A stretch of DNA of 64,000 nucleotides from Actinomycetospora callitridis (GTDB taxonomy: Bacteria > Actinomycetota > Actinomycetes > Mycobacteriales > Pseudonocardiaceae): the NCBI RefSeq assembly GCF_028737265.1, contig NZ_JAQZAK010000001.1:434001-498000 (forward strand), read 5' to 3'. Made by a program: the position numbers and the translations under genes. Shown in pieces: positions 39,100 through 47,815 of the stretch. How positions within the stretch are numbered: the stretch's first letter is position 1; the number at the start of each line of letters is the position of its first letter. The notes beneath the pieces are model-generated. The model had not been told where the DNA came from and did not search any database. It was given only the letters and a program-made list of their open reading frames with translations.

Positions 39100-39990
39100 C
39101 TAGAGCTGCAGGACCGCCTGCACGTCGAGGTGGATCTGGATCGTCGAGCCGACGACGGGCACGCCGCGGGCGACCATCTGCTGCCAGTTCAGGGTGAAGT
39201 GCTCGCGGTGCAGCGAGGTGGTCGCCGTGGCGCCGATCCGCGTGCCGTTCCAGGTCTGGGTGCCCAGGTAGGTCGTCTCGAGGCGCACGTCGTTGGTGCG
39301 CCCGCGGATCGTCAGGTCGCCGTCGATCGTCCAGGAGTTGCCCGCCCGCACGACGAAACGGGTGCTGGAGAACTGCAGCTGCGGGTGCTCGTCGACGGCG
39401 AGGAAGTCCTGGGAGCGCAGGTGCGCGTCGCGCTGCGGGTTGTGGGTCTCGATGCTCGCCGCGTCGATGACGACGTCGATGCTCGAGTCCTCGATGTCCT
39501 CGGCGATCTGGATCGACCCGCGGAACCGCGTGAACTGCCCGTAGACGCGGGAGAGCGCGATGTGGCGGGCCACGAACCCGAGCCGGCTGTGGGCGTCGTC
39601 GATCACCCACTCGCCGGGCGACGGGCGCGTGCTGCCCTGGTCGGCGTTGAGGATCAGGGCGCCGAGGGCGGCGTGCTCACCCCGTCCGACGACGATGTCG
39701 CGGGTCAGGGCGCTGTAGCCGCCGAGGCTCGCGCGCAGCGTGTACGAGCCGCTGGGGACGGCGGCGGTGTAGAAGCCGAACGGGTCGGTGGGCGACTCCG
39801 TGACCACGCGCCGCAGGCCTTCGCTCTCGACGATCGCGACCGTCACCCCGGGGAGGGGGCGGCCCTCGACGTTGCGCAGCTGGAGGCTGACGAGCCCGCC
39901 GGTGGGCGGGATCGGCATGAGGGCGTGGTCGGAGTCGCGGTAGGACTCGCCCCCGATCGGTGTGCGACGTCGTCGGCGCAGCAGGGCCAT
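39100..39990 (-). CDS. YceI-family protein with N-terminal carboxypeptidase-regulatory-like domain
   Basis: 296 aa. Residues about 33-105 form a beta-sandwich of the CarboxypepD_reg type (LRNVEGRPLPGVTVAIVES, GFYTAAVPSGSYTLRASLGGY). Residues about 122-296 are the YceI lipocalin-like barrel (WVIDDAHSRLGFVARHI, DFLAVDEHPQLQFSSTRF), which binds polyprenoids or amphiphilic lipids. No signal peptide is visible, so it is probably cytoplasmic. ATG 39990 lies 18 bp after the accE5 stop. Confidence 0.87.
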   Translation of the reverse strand: MALLRRRRRTPIGGESYRDSDHALMPIPPTGGLVSLQLRNVEGRPLPGVTVAIVESEGLRRVVTESPTDPFGFYTAAVPSGSYTLRASLGGYSALTRDIVVGRGEHAALGALILNADQGSTRPSPGEWVIDDAHSRLGFVARHIALSRVYGQFTRFRGSIQIAEDIEDSSIDVVIDAASIETHNPQRDAHLRSQDFLAVDEHPQLQFSSTRFVVRAGNSWTIDGDLTIRGRTNDVRLETTYLGTQTWNGTRIGATATTSLHREHFTLNWQQMVARGVPVVGSTIQIHLDVQAVLQL

Positions 39991-40008
39991 CAGGTCACCG
40001 GCCCGCTC

Positions 40009-40245
40009 TCATCGGGGCCGGGCCGAGGCTCGCCAGCCGCCGGGGCCGGGGTGGACGGGGGCGCGGACGAGGTCGACGTGGCGCGCCCAGCCCGACGTCG
40101 GCGTCGGGTCCGGGGCCTCGTCGTCGCTGCCGCCGGCCGCCGCGGCCAGCACGGCCGTCAGCGCCGCCAGCTCCGCCGCGTCGGGCTCGCCGCGCACGAT
40201 CCGCAGGACGGGTCGAGAGTGCGTGGCGTCGTCGTCCCCACTCAC
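40009..40245 (-). CDS. accE5: Acyl-CoA carboxylase epsilon subunit
   Basis: 78 aa. VLRIVRGEPDAAELAALTAVLAA is the conserved epsilon-subunit helix (RGxPxxxELAAL), which strengthens the AccA-AccD interaction; the C-terminal W-rich patch (GWRASARPR) is also typical. GTG 40245 has GGAGG 7 nt upstream. Two 29-bp direct repeats separate it from accD5 and duplicate this ribosome-binding region. Confidence 0.88.
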   Translation of the reverse strand: MSGDDDATHSRPVLRIVRGEPDAAELAALTAVLAAAAGGSDDEAPDPTPTSGWARHVDLVRAPVHPGPGGWRASARPR

Positions 40246-40299
40246 AGCCACACCTCCGCGTTCGCTGCGCTCACAGCCACACCTCCGCGTTCGCTGCGC
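40242..40299. repeat. 29-bp exact tandem duplication between accD5 and accE5
   Basis: Unit 40242-40270 is repeated at 40271-40299, followed by a 6-bp third start (TCACAG). On the minus strand each copy contains GGAGG and a 10-codon GTG...TGA mini-frame ([10 protein letters not shown]) whose stop overlaps the next GTG, ending at accE5. Confidence 0.9.
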
Positions 40300-41943
40300 T
40301 CACAGGGGAACATTCCCGTGCTTGCGCGGCGGCAGCGTCTCGCGCTTGGTCTCCAGCATCCGCAGCGAGCGGGCCACGTATCCGCGGGTGTGGGACGGCG
40401 GCACGACGGCGTCGACGTACCCGCGCTCGGCCGCGACGTACGGGTTGGCCAGCGTGTCCTCGTACTCCTGCTGGAGCTCGGCGCGACGGGCCTCGACGTC
40501 GCCACCGGAGTCGGCCACCTTCGCCAGCTCCTTGCGGTACAGGATGCTGACCGCGCCGGACGCCCCGGTGACCGCGATCTGCGCGGTGGGCCAGGCGATG
40601 TTGACGTCGGCGCCGAGGTGCTTGGACCCCATGACGTCGTAGGCGCCGCCGTAGGCCTTGCGGCAGATGACCGTGACCAGCGGGACCGTCGCCTCGGCGT
40701 ACGCGTAGATCAGCTTCGCGCCGCGCCGGATGATGCCGTTGTACTCCTGGTCGGTGCCGGGCAGGAATCCCGGGACGTCGACGAAGGTCAGCACCGGGAT
40801 GTTGAACGTGTCGCACGTGCGCACGAACCGCGCGGCCTTCTCGCTGGCCCCGATGTCGAGGCAGCCGGCGAGCTGGGTCGGCTGGTTGGCGACGATGCCC
40901 ACCGGGCGGCCCTCGACGCGCCCGTAGCCGGTGACCATGTTGGCCGCGTAGAGCGCCTGGACCTCGAGGAAGTCGCCGTCGTCGACGATGCGGGTGATCG
41001 CCTCGCGGATGTCGTACGGCTGGTTCGGCGAGTCCGGCACGAGCGTGTCGAGCTCGAGGTCGGTCTCGGTGATGCCGTCCGGGACCGAGCCCACCTCCTC
41101 CTCGCCCGGGATGCGCGGCGGGTCGGTGAGGTTGTTCGACGGCAGGTAGCTCAGCAGCTCCTGGACGTAGGAGATCGCGTCGTCCTCGTCGGAGGCCAGG
41201 TAGTGCGCGTTGCCCGAGGTGGCGTTGTGGGTGCGGGCGCCGCCGAGCTCCTCGAACCCCACGTCCTCGCCCGTGACGGTCTTGATCACGTCCGGGCCGG
41301 TGATGAACATGAACGACGTCTCGTCGACCATGATCGTGAAGTCGGTGAGCGCCGGGGAGTACACCGCGCCGCCGGCCGCCGGCCCCATGACCAGCGAGAT
41401 CTGGGGGATGACGCCCGAGGCGTGCACGTTGCGCCGGAAGATCTCGCCGTAGAGCCCGAGGGCGACGACGCCCTCCTGGATGCGCGCGCCGCCGCCGTCG
41501 TTGATGCCGACGACGGGGCAGCCGATCTTCATGGCCACGTCCATGACCTTGACGATCTTCTCGCCGTAGACCTCGCCGAGCGCCCCGCCGAAGACCGTCG
41601 CGTCCTGGGAGAACACGCACACCGGGCGGCCGTCGACGGTGCCCTGGCCGGTGACGACGCCGTCGCCGTACGGGCGGTTCTGCTCGAGGCCGAAGTTGGT
41701 GGACCGGTGCCGGGCCATCGCGTCGAACTCGAGGAACGAGCCCTCGTCGAGCAGCAGGTCGAGGCGCTCGCGGGCGGTCTTGCGGCCCTTGGCGTGCTGG
41801 CGCTCGACGGCGCGCTCGCTGCCGGCGTGGATGACGTCGTCCTGCCGCCGGTGCCAGTCGGCGAGCTTGCCCGCCGAGGTGTGGACGTCCGGCTCGCCCG
41901 AGGCGTCATCCGGCTCCGGCAACGGCTCCGTCGCGGCGGTCAT
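40300..41943 (-). CDS. accD5: Acyl-CoA carboxylase beta (carboxyltransferase) subunit
   Basis: 547 aa, full crotonase-like carboxyltransferase pair. N-half: [52 protein letters not shown]-half: [18 protein letters not shown] and [17 protein letters not shown]. Transfers CO2 from carboxybiotin on AccA3 to propionyl-/acetyl-CoA. ATG 41943 lies 8 nt after a TACAGT -10 (41957-41952), so the mRNA is nearly leaderless. Divergent from birA. Confidence 0.96.
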   Translation of the reverse strand: MTAATEPLPEPDDASGEPDVHTSAGKLADWHRRQDDVIHAGSERAVERQHAKGRKTARERLDLLLDEGSFLEFDAMARHRSTNFGLEQNRPYGDGVVTGQGTVDGRPVCVFSQDATVFGGALGEVYGEKIVKVMDVAMKIGCPVVGINDGGGARIQEGVVALGLYGEIFRRNVHASGVIPQISLVMGPAAGGAVYSPALTDFTIMVDETSFMFITGPDVIKTVTGEDVGFEELGGARTHNATSGNAHYLASDEDDAISYVQELLSYLPSNNLTDPPRIPGEEEVGSVPDGITETDLELDTLVPDSPNQPYDIREAITRIVDDGDFLEVQALYAANMVTGYGRVEGRPVGIVANQPTQLAGCLDIGASEKAARFVRTCDTFNIPVLTFVDVPGFLPGTDQEYNGIIRRGAKLIYAYAEATVPLVTVICRKAYGGAYDVMGSKHLGADVNIAWPTAQIAVTGASGAVSILYRKELAKVADSGGDVEARRAELQQEYEDTLANPYVAAERGYVDAVVPPSHTRGYVARSLRMLETKRETLPPRKHGNVPL

Positions 41944-41951
41944 GGCCCGGC

Positions 41952-41957
41952 ACTGTA
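41952..41957 (-). promoter_or_regulatory. -10 element of accD5
   Basis: Minus-strand TACAGT, ending 8 nt before the accD5 ATG. Confidence 0.45.
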
Positions 41958-42010
41958 GCGACCGGCCCCGACACGGCCCGGCTTCGCGCCGATGAGGTGA
42001 TCAGCGGCAC

Positions 42011-42016
42011 TACGGT
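42011..42016 (+). promoter_or_regulatory. -10 element of birA
   Basis: TACGGT ends 6 nt before the GTG start, predicting a leaderless transcript. Confidence 0.45.
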
Positions 42017-42022
42017 GCGCGC

Positions 42023-42859
42023 GTGACACCCGGACCGCTGGACCAGGACGCGCTGCGTCACGCCGTGGGCCCGCCCACCGGGCCCTGGGCGTCGCTCGAC
42101 GTCGTCGCGCGTACCGGCTCGACCAACGCCGACCTGCTCGCGCGCACCTCCGGCCCGGACGCGGCCCCCGACCGCACCGTGCTGGTCGCCGAGCACCAGG
42201 ACGCGGGACGCGGCCGGCGCGACCGCGTGTGGGAGGACCGCGCGGGGGAGGGCCTGACCTTCTCGATCCTGCTGCGCCCGCGCGAGGTGGCCGTCGAGCG
42301 GTGGGGCTGGGCGCCGCTGCTCGCCGGGCTCGCGCTCGTCGAGGCGATCGACCGGGTCACCGGCGGACAGGTGCCCGCGGCCCTGAAGTGGCCCAACGAC
42401 CTGCTGCTCGGTGCTGACCCCGCCAAGGGCGCCGGCATCCTCGCCGAGGTCGGTGGGGGACGGGACGACGACCGGACGCTCGTCGTGGGGATCGGGCTCA
42501 ACGTCGGCACCGCGGTCGCCGATCTGCCCCCCGGGGCGACGTCGTTGGCCGCCGAGGGCTTCGGGCACCTCGACCTGGAGACCGTGCTCGTCGCGGTCCT
42601 GCGCGCGCTCGCCGACCTCGACGCGCGCTGGCGCGGCGCGCACGGCGACGTCGTCGCGGCCGGCATCGTCGAGGACTACCGGGCGCGGTGCGCGACGCTC
42701 GGGCGCGAGGTGACCGTGACGCTGCCCGGCGGGCGGGTCCTCGAGGGCCGGGCCGTCGACGTCGACCGCGACGGGCGCCTGGCCGTGCGCGAGCCCGGCG
42801 GCGACACGACCGTGGTGTCGGCGGGCGACGTGGTCCACGTGCGGCCCGCCGCTCGCTAG
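42023..42859 (+). CDS. birA: Biotin-[acetyl-CoA-carboxylase] ligase
   Basis: 278 aa. Forms biotinyl-AMP and attaches biotin to the carrier lysine of AccA3. GSTNADLLAR, the GRGRRDRVW adenylate loop, LKWPNDLLL and GIGLNVG are diagnostic. There is no N-terminal helix-turn-helix, so it is the monofunctional class. GTG 42023; no leader expected. Divergent from accD5 with a 79-bp gap, as Rv3279c/Rv3280. Confidence 0.95.
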   Translation: MTPGPLDQDALRHAVGPPTGPWASLDVVARTGSTNADLLARTSGPDAAPDRTVLVAEHQDAGRGRRDRVWEDRAGEGLTFSILLRPREVAVERWGWAPLLAGLALVEAIDRVTGGQVPAALKWPNDLLLGADPAKGAGILAEVGGGRDDDRTLVVGIGLNVGTAVADLPPGATSLAAEGFGHLDLETVLVAVLRALADLDARWRGAHGDVVAAGIVEDYRARCATLGREVTVTLPGGRVLEGRAVDVDRDGRLAVREPGGDTTVVSAGDVVHVRPAAR

Positions 42860-42904
42860 CCTCTCCGCATCCCGGCGACGGCCGGGCGGGTCGAGGGGGT
42901 GCGC

Positions 42905-43609
42905 GTGGCCTACCCCGACGCGGTGCTGCGGCGCGGCGAGCACGTGCTGGCCCACCGTCGGCCGCACTGGCGCATGCTGCTCGTGCCCGCGGTGGTCCCG
43001 CCCGTCGCGGTGTTCCTCGCCGCGTTCCTCGCCGGCCTCGCGGGGTCGATCCCCACCGGGTCCACCCGCACCGCCGTGCGCCTGGCGCTCGTGCTGCTCG
43101 CGGTGATCGCCATCGTCTGGCTCGCGGTGCTCCCGCTCGTGCGCTGGCGCTGCACGCACCTCGTCGTCACCGACCGGCGGCTGCTCGTGCGGGAGGGCGT
43201 GCTCTCCCGGGAGAGCGTGGTCGTGCCCGGCGCGACGATCACCGACGTGCGCACCCGCCGGACCTCGGTCCTGGGCGCGGGAACGCTGGTCGTCTCGACG
43301 GCGGGGACCCGGGAGCCCTGGGAGTTCGTCGGCCTGGGCGACGTCGAGCGTCTGGCCTCGCTCGTCGAGGGGGTCGCCGACGAGCGGGGCGGACTGGCCC
43401 TGGCCGAGGCGGACGACGACTGGGGGGCCTGGCCGTCGGACCCGGACGACACGGACGGTCCGGAGGCCCTCGAGGGCGGGAGCGACGACGACCTGGTCGA
43501 CGACGATCTCGAGGACGATCTCGAGGACGAGGACGACGGGGACCCGGCCGGGGAGGCCGCGCCGGTCAGGCGAGGTCGCTGGCGTCGCGCCGCCCGAACA
43601 TCCCGGTGA
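42905..43609 (+). CDS. Bacterial PH-domain membrane protein
   Basis: 234 aa. AYPDAVLRRGEHVLAHRRPHW opens it, as in Rv3278c-type proteins (start segment through RRGEHVL). Two membrane helices (about 25-50, 58-80) precede a bPH domain (HLVVTDRRLLVREGVLSRE, IPGATITDV-like strand, GLGDVERLASLV). The last 60 residues are a disordered DDDLEDD-rich acidic tail. GTG 42905 is chosen over 42899 because GAGGGGG is better spaced. The 3' end overlaps the convergent MaoC gene by 44 bp. Confidence 0.87.
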   Translation: MAYPDAVLRRGEHVLAHRRPHWRMLLVPAVVPPVAVFLAAFLAGLAGSIPTGSTRTAVRLALVLLAVIAIVWLAVLPLVRWRCTHLVVTDRRLLVREGVLSRESVVVPGATITDVRTRRTSVLGAGTLVVSTAGTREPWEFVGLGDVERLASLVEGVADERGGLALAEADDDWGAWPSDPDDTDGPEALEGGSDDDLVDDDLEDDLEDEDDGDPAGEAAPVRRGRWRRAARTSR

Positions 43610-44081
43610 AGCGTGACCGGAAGACGACGGCCTCCGGATCGGCCCTGGTCAGCGTGCCCGCCAGGGTGATGAGCCCGAGCTGCGGGCGGCTCGCCGACAC
43701 GCGGGCGGCGACCACCTCCATCGTGGCGTCCAGCCGGTCGCCCGGGAACACCGGCGCCGGCCACGCGATCTCGTCGCCACCCGGGGAGCCCAGCGAGGCC
43801 GACCGCGACAGCAGGGCGTCGACGTAGCACCGCATCCACAGCGAGGCGGTGAACCAGCCCGACGCGCACAGCCCGCCGAACAACGAGGCCTTCGCGGCGT
43901 CCTCGTCGACGTGGAAGGGCTGCGGGTCGAAGCGGCGGTTGAACGCGAGCATCTCCTCGCGGTCGACGACCACCGAGCCCAGTGCGATGCGCCGACCGGC
44001 GGGCAGGTCCTCGAAGTACACCTCGGGGTCGGGCGTGGGGGGCTCGGTCACCTCGGGGGCGGGCACAGGGGCGTCGGTCAC
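43566..44081 (-). CDS. MaoC-like hot-dog dehydratase
   Basis: 171 aa single hot-dog domain. Acts on enoyl-CoA-type thioesters. YFEDLPAGRRIALGSVVVDREEMLAFNRRFDPQPFHVDEDAA (first part YFEDLPAG) contains the hydratase-2 Asp/His region: FDPQPFHVD. FGGLCASGWFTASLWMR follows. GTG 44081. It may act in fatty-acid or polyketide turnover alongside FadE25 encoded nearby. Confidence 0.88.
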   Translation of the reverse strand: MTDAPVPAPEVTEPPTPDPEVYFEDLPAGRRIALGSVVVDREEMLAFNRRFDPQPFHVDEDAAKASLFGGLCASGWFTASLWMRCYVDALLSRSASLGSPGGDEIAWPAPVFPGDRLDATMEVVAARVSASRPQLGLITLAGTLTRADPEAVVFRSRFTGMFGRRDASDLA

Positions 44082-44155
44082 GGGCCGGATGGTGCCACCC
44101 CGACCGACGCCGATCCCGACGGAACCGTTCGGGCCCCGGCTGCGTCGGACCTGGT

Positions 44156-44401
44156 GTGGGAGCCGGTGAGCTGGCGGGCTGGCTGATCGCGGCCGGGGTG
44201 GCCGACGCGGCGGTCAGCGTGGGCGCGGAGGCCGATCGGGCGTGGTGCGTGCGCGCCGTGGCCGACGGGGACGGGACCTGGGAGGTGTTCTGGTGCGAGC
44301 GGGGTGGACGGTTCGAGTGGACGCGGTTCGACGACGAGTCGGCCGCCTGCTTCTCGCTGTTCGGGCGGCTGGTGTGGGCGCGGCTCGCGGCGTCCGGCTA
44401 G
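44156..44401 (+). CDS. Small immunity-like protein
   Basis: 81 aa from GTG 44156; other upstream starts are possible. After an N-terminal helix (ELAGWLIAAGVADAAVSV), the segment WEVFWCERGGRFEWTRFDDESAACFSLF fits a compact alpha/beta fold (motif W-E-V-F-x2-E-R-G ... F-x-D-E-x-A). This pattern recurs in small actinobacterial proteins found beside or fused to secreted toxins. No toxin is adjacent here. Assignment is by pattern memory only. Confidence 0.5.
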   Translation: MGAGELAGWLIAAGVADAAVSVGAEADRAWCVRAVADGDGTWEVFWCERGGRFEWTRFDDESAACFSLFGRLVWARLAASG

Positions 44402-45219
44402 CGAGCGCGCGTCAGGATCGCGAGGGCGGCGTCGTGCAGGTGTCCGTTGGTCACCAGGGCGTCGCCGCCGTCGCAGCGGACGACGCCGGCGAGGTCGGTC
44501 AGACGCCCGCCGGCCTCCTCGACGATCACCTGGGCGGCGGCGAGGTCCCAGGTGTTGGCCCCGGGGTCCACGGCGACGTCGACCAGGCCCTCGGCGACCA
44601 GGCAGTGGTGCCAGAAGTCGCCGAACCCGCGGCTCTCCCAGCACGCCTGCGTCAGGGCGAGCCAGCGGTCCTGGAGCCCGATGGTGCGCCAGTGGTCGAG
44701 GTCGGTGGTGGACGCGTAGGCATCGGCGAGGTCGCCGACGCCGGACACCCTGATGCGCTCGTCCTCCACCCCGCGGACGGGGTCGGCGGTGTGGGCGCCG
44801 CTGCCGGCGGCGGCCCACCAGCGCCGCCCGAGCGCGGGCGCGGACACGACGCCGACGGTGGGGCGGCCGTCCTCGACGAGACCGATCAGCGTGGCCCACA
44901 CCGGCACGCCGCGGGAGAAGTTCTTGGTGCCGTCGATCGGGTCGAGCACCCAGACGCGTCCCGCGCCGAGCTCGCCGCCGCGCTCCTCGCCCAGCACGGT
45001 GTCGTCGGGCCGGTGGTCGGCGATCACCGACCGCAGGCGGTCCTCGCACGCGGTGTCGGCGTCGGTGACGGGGGTGCGGTCGGGCTTGCGCTCGACGCGC
45101 AGGTCGGCCGCCCGGAAGCGCGGCAGCGTCACGGCGTCGGCGGTGTCGGCGAGGGCCAGGGCGAGGGCCAGGTCGTCGGGATGTCCGGCTCGTCCGGCTC
45201 GGCCGTCCGTGGGGCTCAT
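44398..45219 (-). CDS. hisN: Histidinol-phosphatase, inositol monophosphatase family
   Basis: 273 aa. GEERGGE, WVLDPIDGTKNFSRGVP and NTWDLAAAQVIVEEAGG are the metal-binding IMPase motifs; the GTKNF variant is characteristic of HisN-type histidinol-phosphatases that complete histidine synthesis in actinobacteria. Inositol phosphate substrates cannot be excluded. ATG 45219. Overlaps the small upstream plus-strand gene by 4 bp tail to tail. Confidence 0.88.
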   Translation of the reverse strand: MSPTDGRAGRAGHPDDLALALALADTADAVTLPRFRAADLRVERKPDRTPVTDADTACEDRLRSVIADHRPDDTVLGEERGGELGAGRVWVLDPIDGTKNFSRGVPVWATLIGLVEDGRPTVGVVSAPALGRRWWAAAGSGAHTADPVRGVEDERIRVSGVGDLADAYASTTDLDHWRTIGLQDRWLALTQACWESRGFGDFWHHCLVAEGLVDVAVDPGANTWDLAAAQVIVEEAGGRLTDLAGVVRCDGGDALVTNGHLHDAALAILTRAR

Positions 45220-45256
45220 GGCGGGCGATCGTGCCAGCAGACGCCGACCGCCGGTC

Positions 45257-45262
45257 TACTGT
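45257..45262 (+). promoter_or_regulatory. -10 element of the response-regulator gene
   Basis: TACTGT ends 6 nt before the GTG start at 45269, predicting a leaderless mRNA for the two-component operon. Confidence 0.5.
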
Positions 45263-45268
45263 GGCGAC

Positions 45269-45946
45269 GTGACCACGGTGCTGCTCGTCGAGGACGACGC
45301 GGCGATCGCCGGACCCCTGTCCCGGGCGCTGCAGCGCGAGGGCTACGAGGTCGACGTCGTCGGCGACGGTCAGGCCGCGCTCCACCGCGCGGGTGCGGCG
45401 GGGCCGGACCTGATGGTGCTCGACCTCGGCCTGCCCGGCATGGACGGCCTCGAGGTCTGCCGGCGCGTGCGTGTCGACCAGCCCGATCTCCCGGTCCTCA
45501 TGCTCACGGCGCGCACCGACGAGGTCGACTTCGTCGTCGGGCTCGACGCGGGCGCGGACGACTACGTGGGCAAGCCCTTCCGGCTGGCCGAGCTGCTGGC
45601 CCGGGTGCGGGCGCTGCTGCGGCGCCGGGCGCCGGAGGTGCTGGACGCGGGCGGGGTGCGGCTCGAGCCGTCGGCGCGCCGGGTCACCGTCGACGGGGTC
45701 GAGGTCGGGCTGGCCAACAAGGAGTTCGAGCTCCTGCGGGTGCTCATGGCGCACGCCGGGCAGGTGGTCTCCCGCGAGGAGATCCTGCGCGAGGTGTGGA
45801 ACGACCCGGAGATGAAGACGTCGAAGACCCTCGACATGCACATGTCGTGGCTGCGGCGCAAGCTCGCCGACGAGGGCGGCACCGGGGTGGGCGGCGGCCG
45901 CCGCATCAGCACGGTGCGCGGCGTCGGGTTCCGTTTCAACACCTAG
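45269..45946 (+). CDS. OmpR/PhoB-family response regulator
   Basis: 225 aa. Receiver domain with D9/D10, phospho-acceptor D52 (MVLDLGLPGMDG) and the conserved Lys in YVGKPFRLAELL. The C-terminal winged helix has KEFELLRVLMAHAGQVVSREE and TLDMHMSWLRRKL, then STVRGVGFRF. GTG 45269. Followed 9 bp later by its histidine kinase. Signal and regulon are unknown. Confidence 0.94.
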   Translation: MTTVLLVEDDAAIAGPLSRALQREGYEVDVVGDGQAALHRAGAAGPDLMVLDLGLPGMDGLEVCRRVRVDQPDLPVLMLTARTDEVDFVVGLDAGADDYVGKPFRLAELLARVRALLRRRAPEVLDAGGVRLEPSARRVTVDGVEVGLANKEFELLRVLMAHAGQVVSREEILREVWNDPEMKTSKTLDMHMSWLRRKLADEGGTGVGGGRRISTVRGVGFRFNT

Positions 45947-45955
45947 GTCGTCCGC

Positions 45956-47236
45956 GTGCGCCGTCGGATCCTGATCTCCACGCTCCTCGTCGTCACCATC
46001 ACGGTGGCGGTGCTGGGCGGGCCGCTGGCGCTCACCACGTGGCGGCTGGTCGAGGACTTCACCCGCGCGGACATCAACTCCCGGCTGCGCCAGGTGGTCG
46101 CGACGCTGGACACGCAGGTCTCGGCCGACCGGCCGGTGGACCTCAGCGCGGTGGGCATCGCGGTGCCGCCCGGCGGGTCGCTCGTGGTGCGCACGCCGCG
46201 CGGGGTCAGCACGCTGGGGATCCTCGAGCCCGGCGCCACCGTCAGCGAGACGCTGCCGTTCGGGCTGTCCGGGTCGGCGGTGCTCTCGGAGCCGATCACC
46301 GAGATGCGCAACCGCCAGCTGCAGGCGACGGCGCTCGTGCTGGCCGCGGTGCTGCTGTCGGTGGGCGTGGGTGCGGTCGTCGCGACGCTCACCGCCCGGC
46401 GTCTCGCGGACCCTCTGCAGCAGGTGGCGGGACGCGCGGCCCGGCTCGGCGCGGGCGACTTCCGGCCCGCGCCGCACCGCCACGGCATCCCCGAGCTGGA
46501 CCGGGTCTCCGACGTCCTGGACTCCTCGGCCACGGCGCTCGCCGAGCTCCTCCAGCGCGAGCGCGAGCTCGTGGGCGACGTGTCCCACCAGCTCCGCAGC
46601 CGGCTCACCGCGCTGCAGCTGCGCCTCGACGAGCTCGCGGCCCACCCCGACGACGACGTCGCCGGCGAGGGTGCGGCGGCCCTCGAGCAGGCCGAGCGTC
46701 TCGCCGAGGTGCTCGACGAGCTGCTCGCGTCCGCCCGCGAGGCGCGGGCCGCGGGGGCGGCGCCGGTCGAGGTGTCGGGCGAGCTGGAGGCGGTCGCCGC
46801 CGAGTGGCGCGACCCGCTGCGCGCCGAGAGCCGGACGGTGCGGGTGCGGGCGCCGGAGGGGCTGGTCGCGCGCGCCACGTCGGGACGCCTGCGCGAGGCG
46901 CTGGGGGTGCTCGTCGACAATGCCCTGCGCCACGGGCGCGGGACGGTCACGCTCGCGGCGCGGGTCTCGGACAACGACATGATCGTCGTCGAGGTCGGCG
47001 ACCACGGGGACGGCGTCCCGCCCGAGCTCGTCCCGCACGTCTTCGACCGCGGGGTGTCGGGAGCGGCGTCGACCGGCGTCGGGCTGGCCCTCGCCCGCGC
47101 GCTCGTCGAGGCCGACGGCGGGCGCCTCGAGCTCGCGCGGACCAAGCCGGCGACCTTCGCGCTGTTCCTGCCCGTGCCCCGCACCGATAAGACCGTCGCC
47201 GCCCCGCGACCGCTGCCGACGACGGGGCCGCGGTAG
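45956..47236 (+). CDS. HAMP-type sensor histidine kinase
   Basis: 426 aa. TM1 about 5-28, a small periplasmic loop of about 90 residues, TM2 about 122-146, HAMP, then H211 in GDVSHQLRSRLTAL; the usual HELRTPLT reads HQLRSRLT. N box LVDNALRHG, G1 GDHGDGVP, G2 TGVGLALARALVE. It phosphorylates the co-encoded regulator. GTG 45956. The short loop suggests an intramembrane or envelope signal. Confidence 0.93.
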   Translation: MRRRILISTLLVVTITVAVLGGPLALTTWRLVEDFTRADINSRLRQVVATLDTQVSADRPVDLSAVGIAVPPGGSLVVRTPRGVSTLGILEPGATVSETLPFGLSGSAVLSEPITEMRNRQLQATALVLAAVLLSVGVGAVVATLTARRLADPLQQVAGRAARLGAGDFRPAPHRHGIPELDRVSDVLDSSATALAELLQRERELVGDVSHQLRSRLTALQLRLDELAAHPDDDVAGEGAAALEQAERLAEVLDELLASAREARAAGAAPVEVSGELEAVAAEWRDPLRAESRTVRVRAPEGLVARATSGRLREALGVLVDNALRHGRGTVTLAARVSDNDMIVVEVGDHGDGVPPELVPHVFDRGVSGAASTGVGLALARALVEADGGRLELARTKPATFALFLPVPRTDKTVAAPRPLPTTGPR

Positions 47237-47366
47237 GGGCTCCGGTCCGCGAGATCAGCAGGTCGCGAGACACGTCCGGAGGCCGATCTGAGGTGTCCCT
47301 CGGTCCGGTGATCTACAGCCGGAGCCGATCTCCGGCCGGCCGGGACGACGTCCGAGGCCGGTCCGG

Positions 47367-47815
47367 CACCCGGACGCTGAGCTCTACCTGTCCCAGCCCG
47401 GACTGGGACCGGTGCTCGCCGCCCGGGTGCTCGCCGAGTTCGGAGACGACCCCACCCGCTACGCCGACACCCGGGCCCGCAAGAACTACTCCGGGATGGC
47501 GCCCGTGACGCGCGCCTCGGGCAAGGCCCGCGTCGTGCTGGCCCGCCACGCCCGCAACCGCCGCCTGGCCGACGCGCTCTACCAACAGGCCTTCGCCGCC
47601 CTGAATACCTCGCCCGGCGCACGGGCCTTCTACGAGGCCCACCGCGCCCGCGGCAACACCCACCACCAAGCCCTACGCGCCCTGGCCAACCGCCTCGTCG
47701 GCGTCCTGCACGGCTGGCTGCGCCACCAGCAGCCCTACGACGAAGCCACCGCCTGGCCACCACCCGCTGAGCACGCAGAGACCTGCGCCGCTTGACGTTT
47801 ACGACCGTGGGATGT
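47367..47815 (+). mobile_element. IS110-family transposase remnant
   Basis: Codons from 47367 to the stop at 47795 encode the C-terminal IS116/IS110/IS902 domain: HPDAELYLSQPGLGPVLAARV, DPTRYADTRARKNYSGMAPVT (both split here), then ARHARNRRLADALYQQAF and the NRLVGVLHGWL end. The N-terminal DEDD catalytic half is missing, so it is inactive. The sequence GGGATGTC just past the stop (about 47811) resembles the right end of actinobacterial IS110 elements. The 130 bp between it and the kinase gene show no recognisable gene. Confidence 0.85.
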
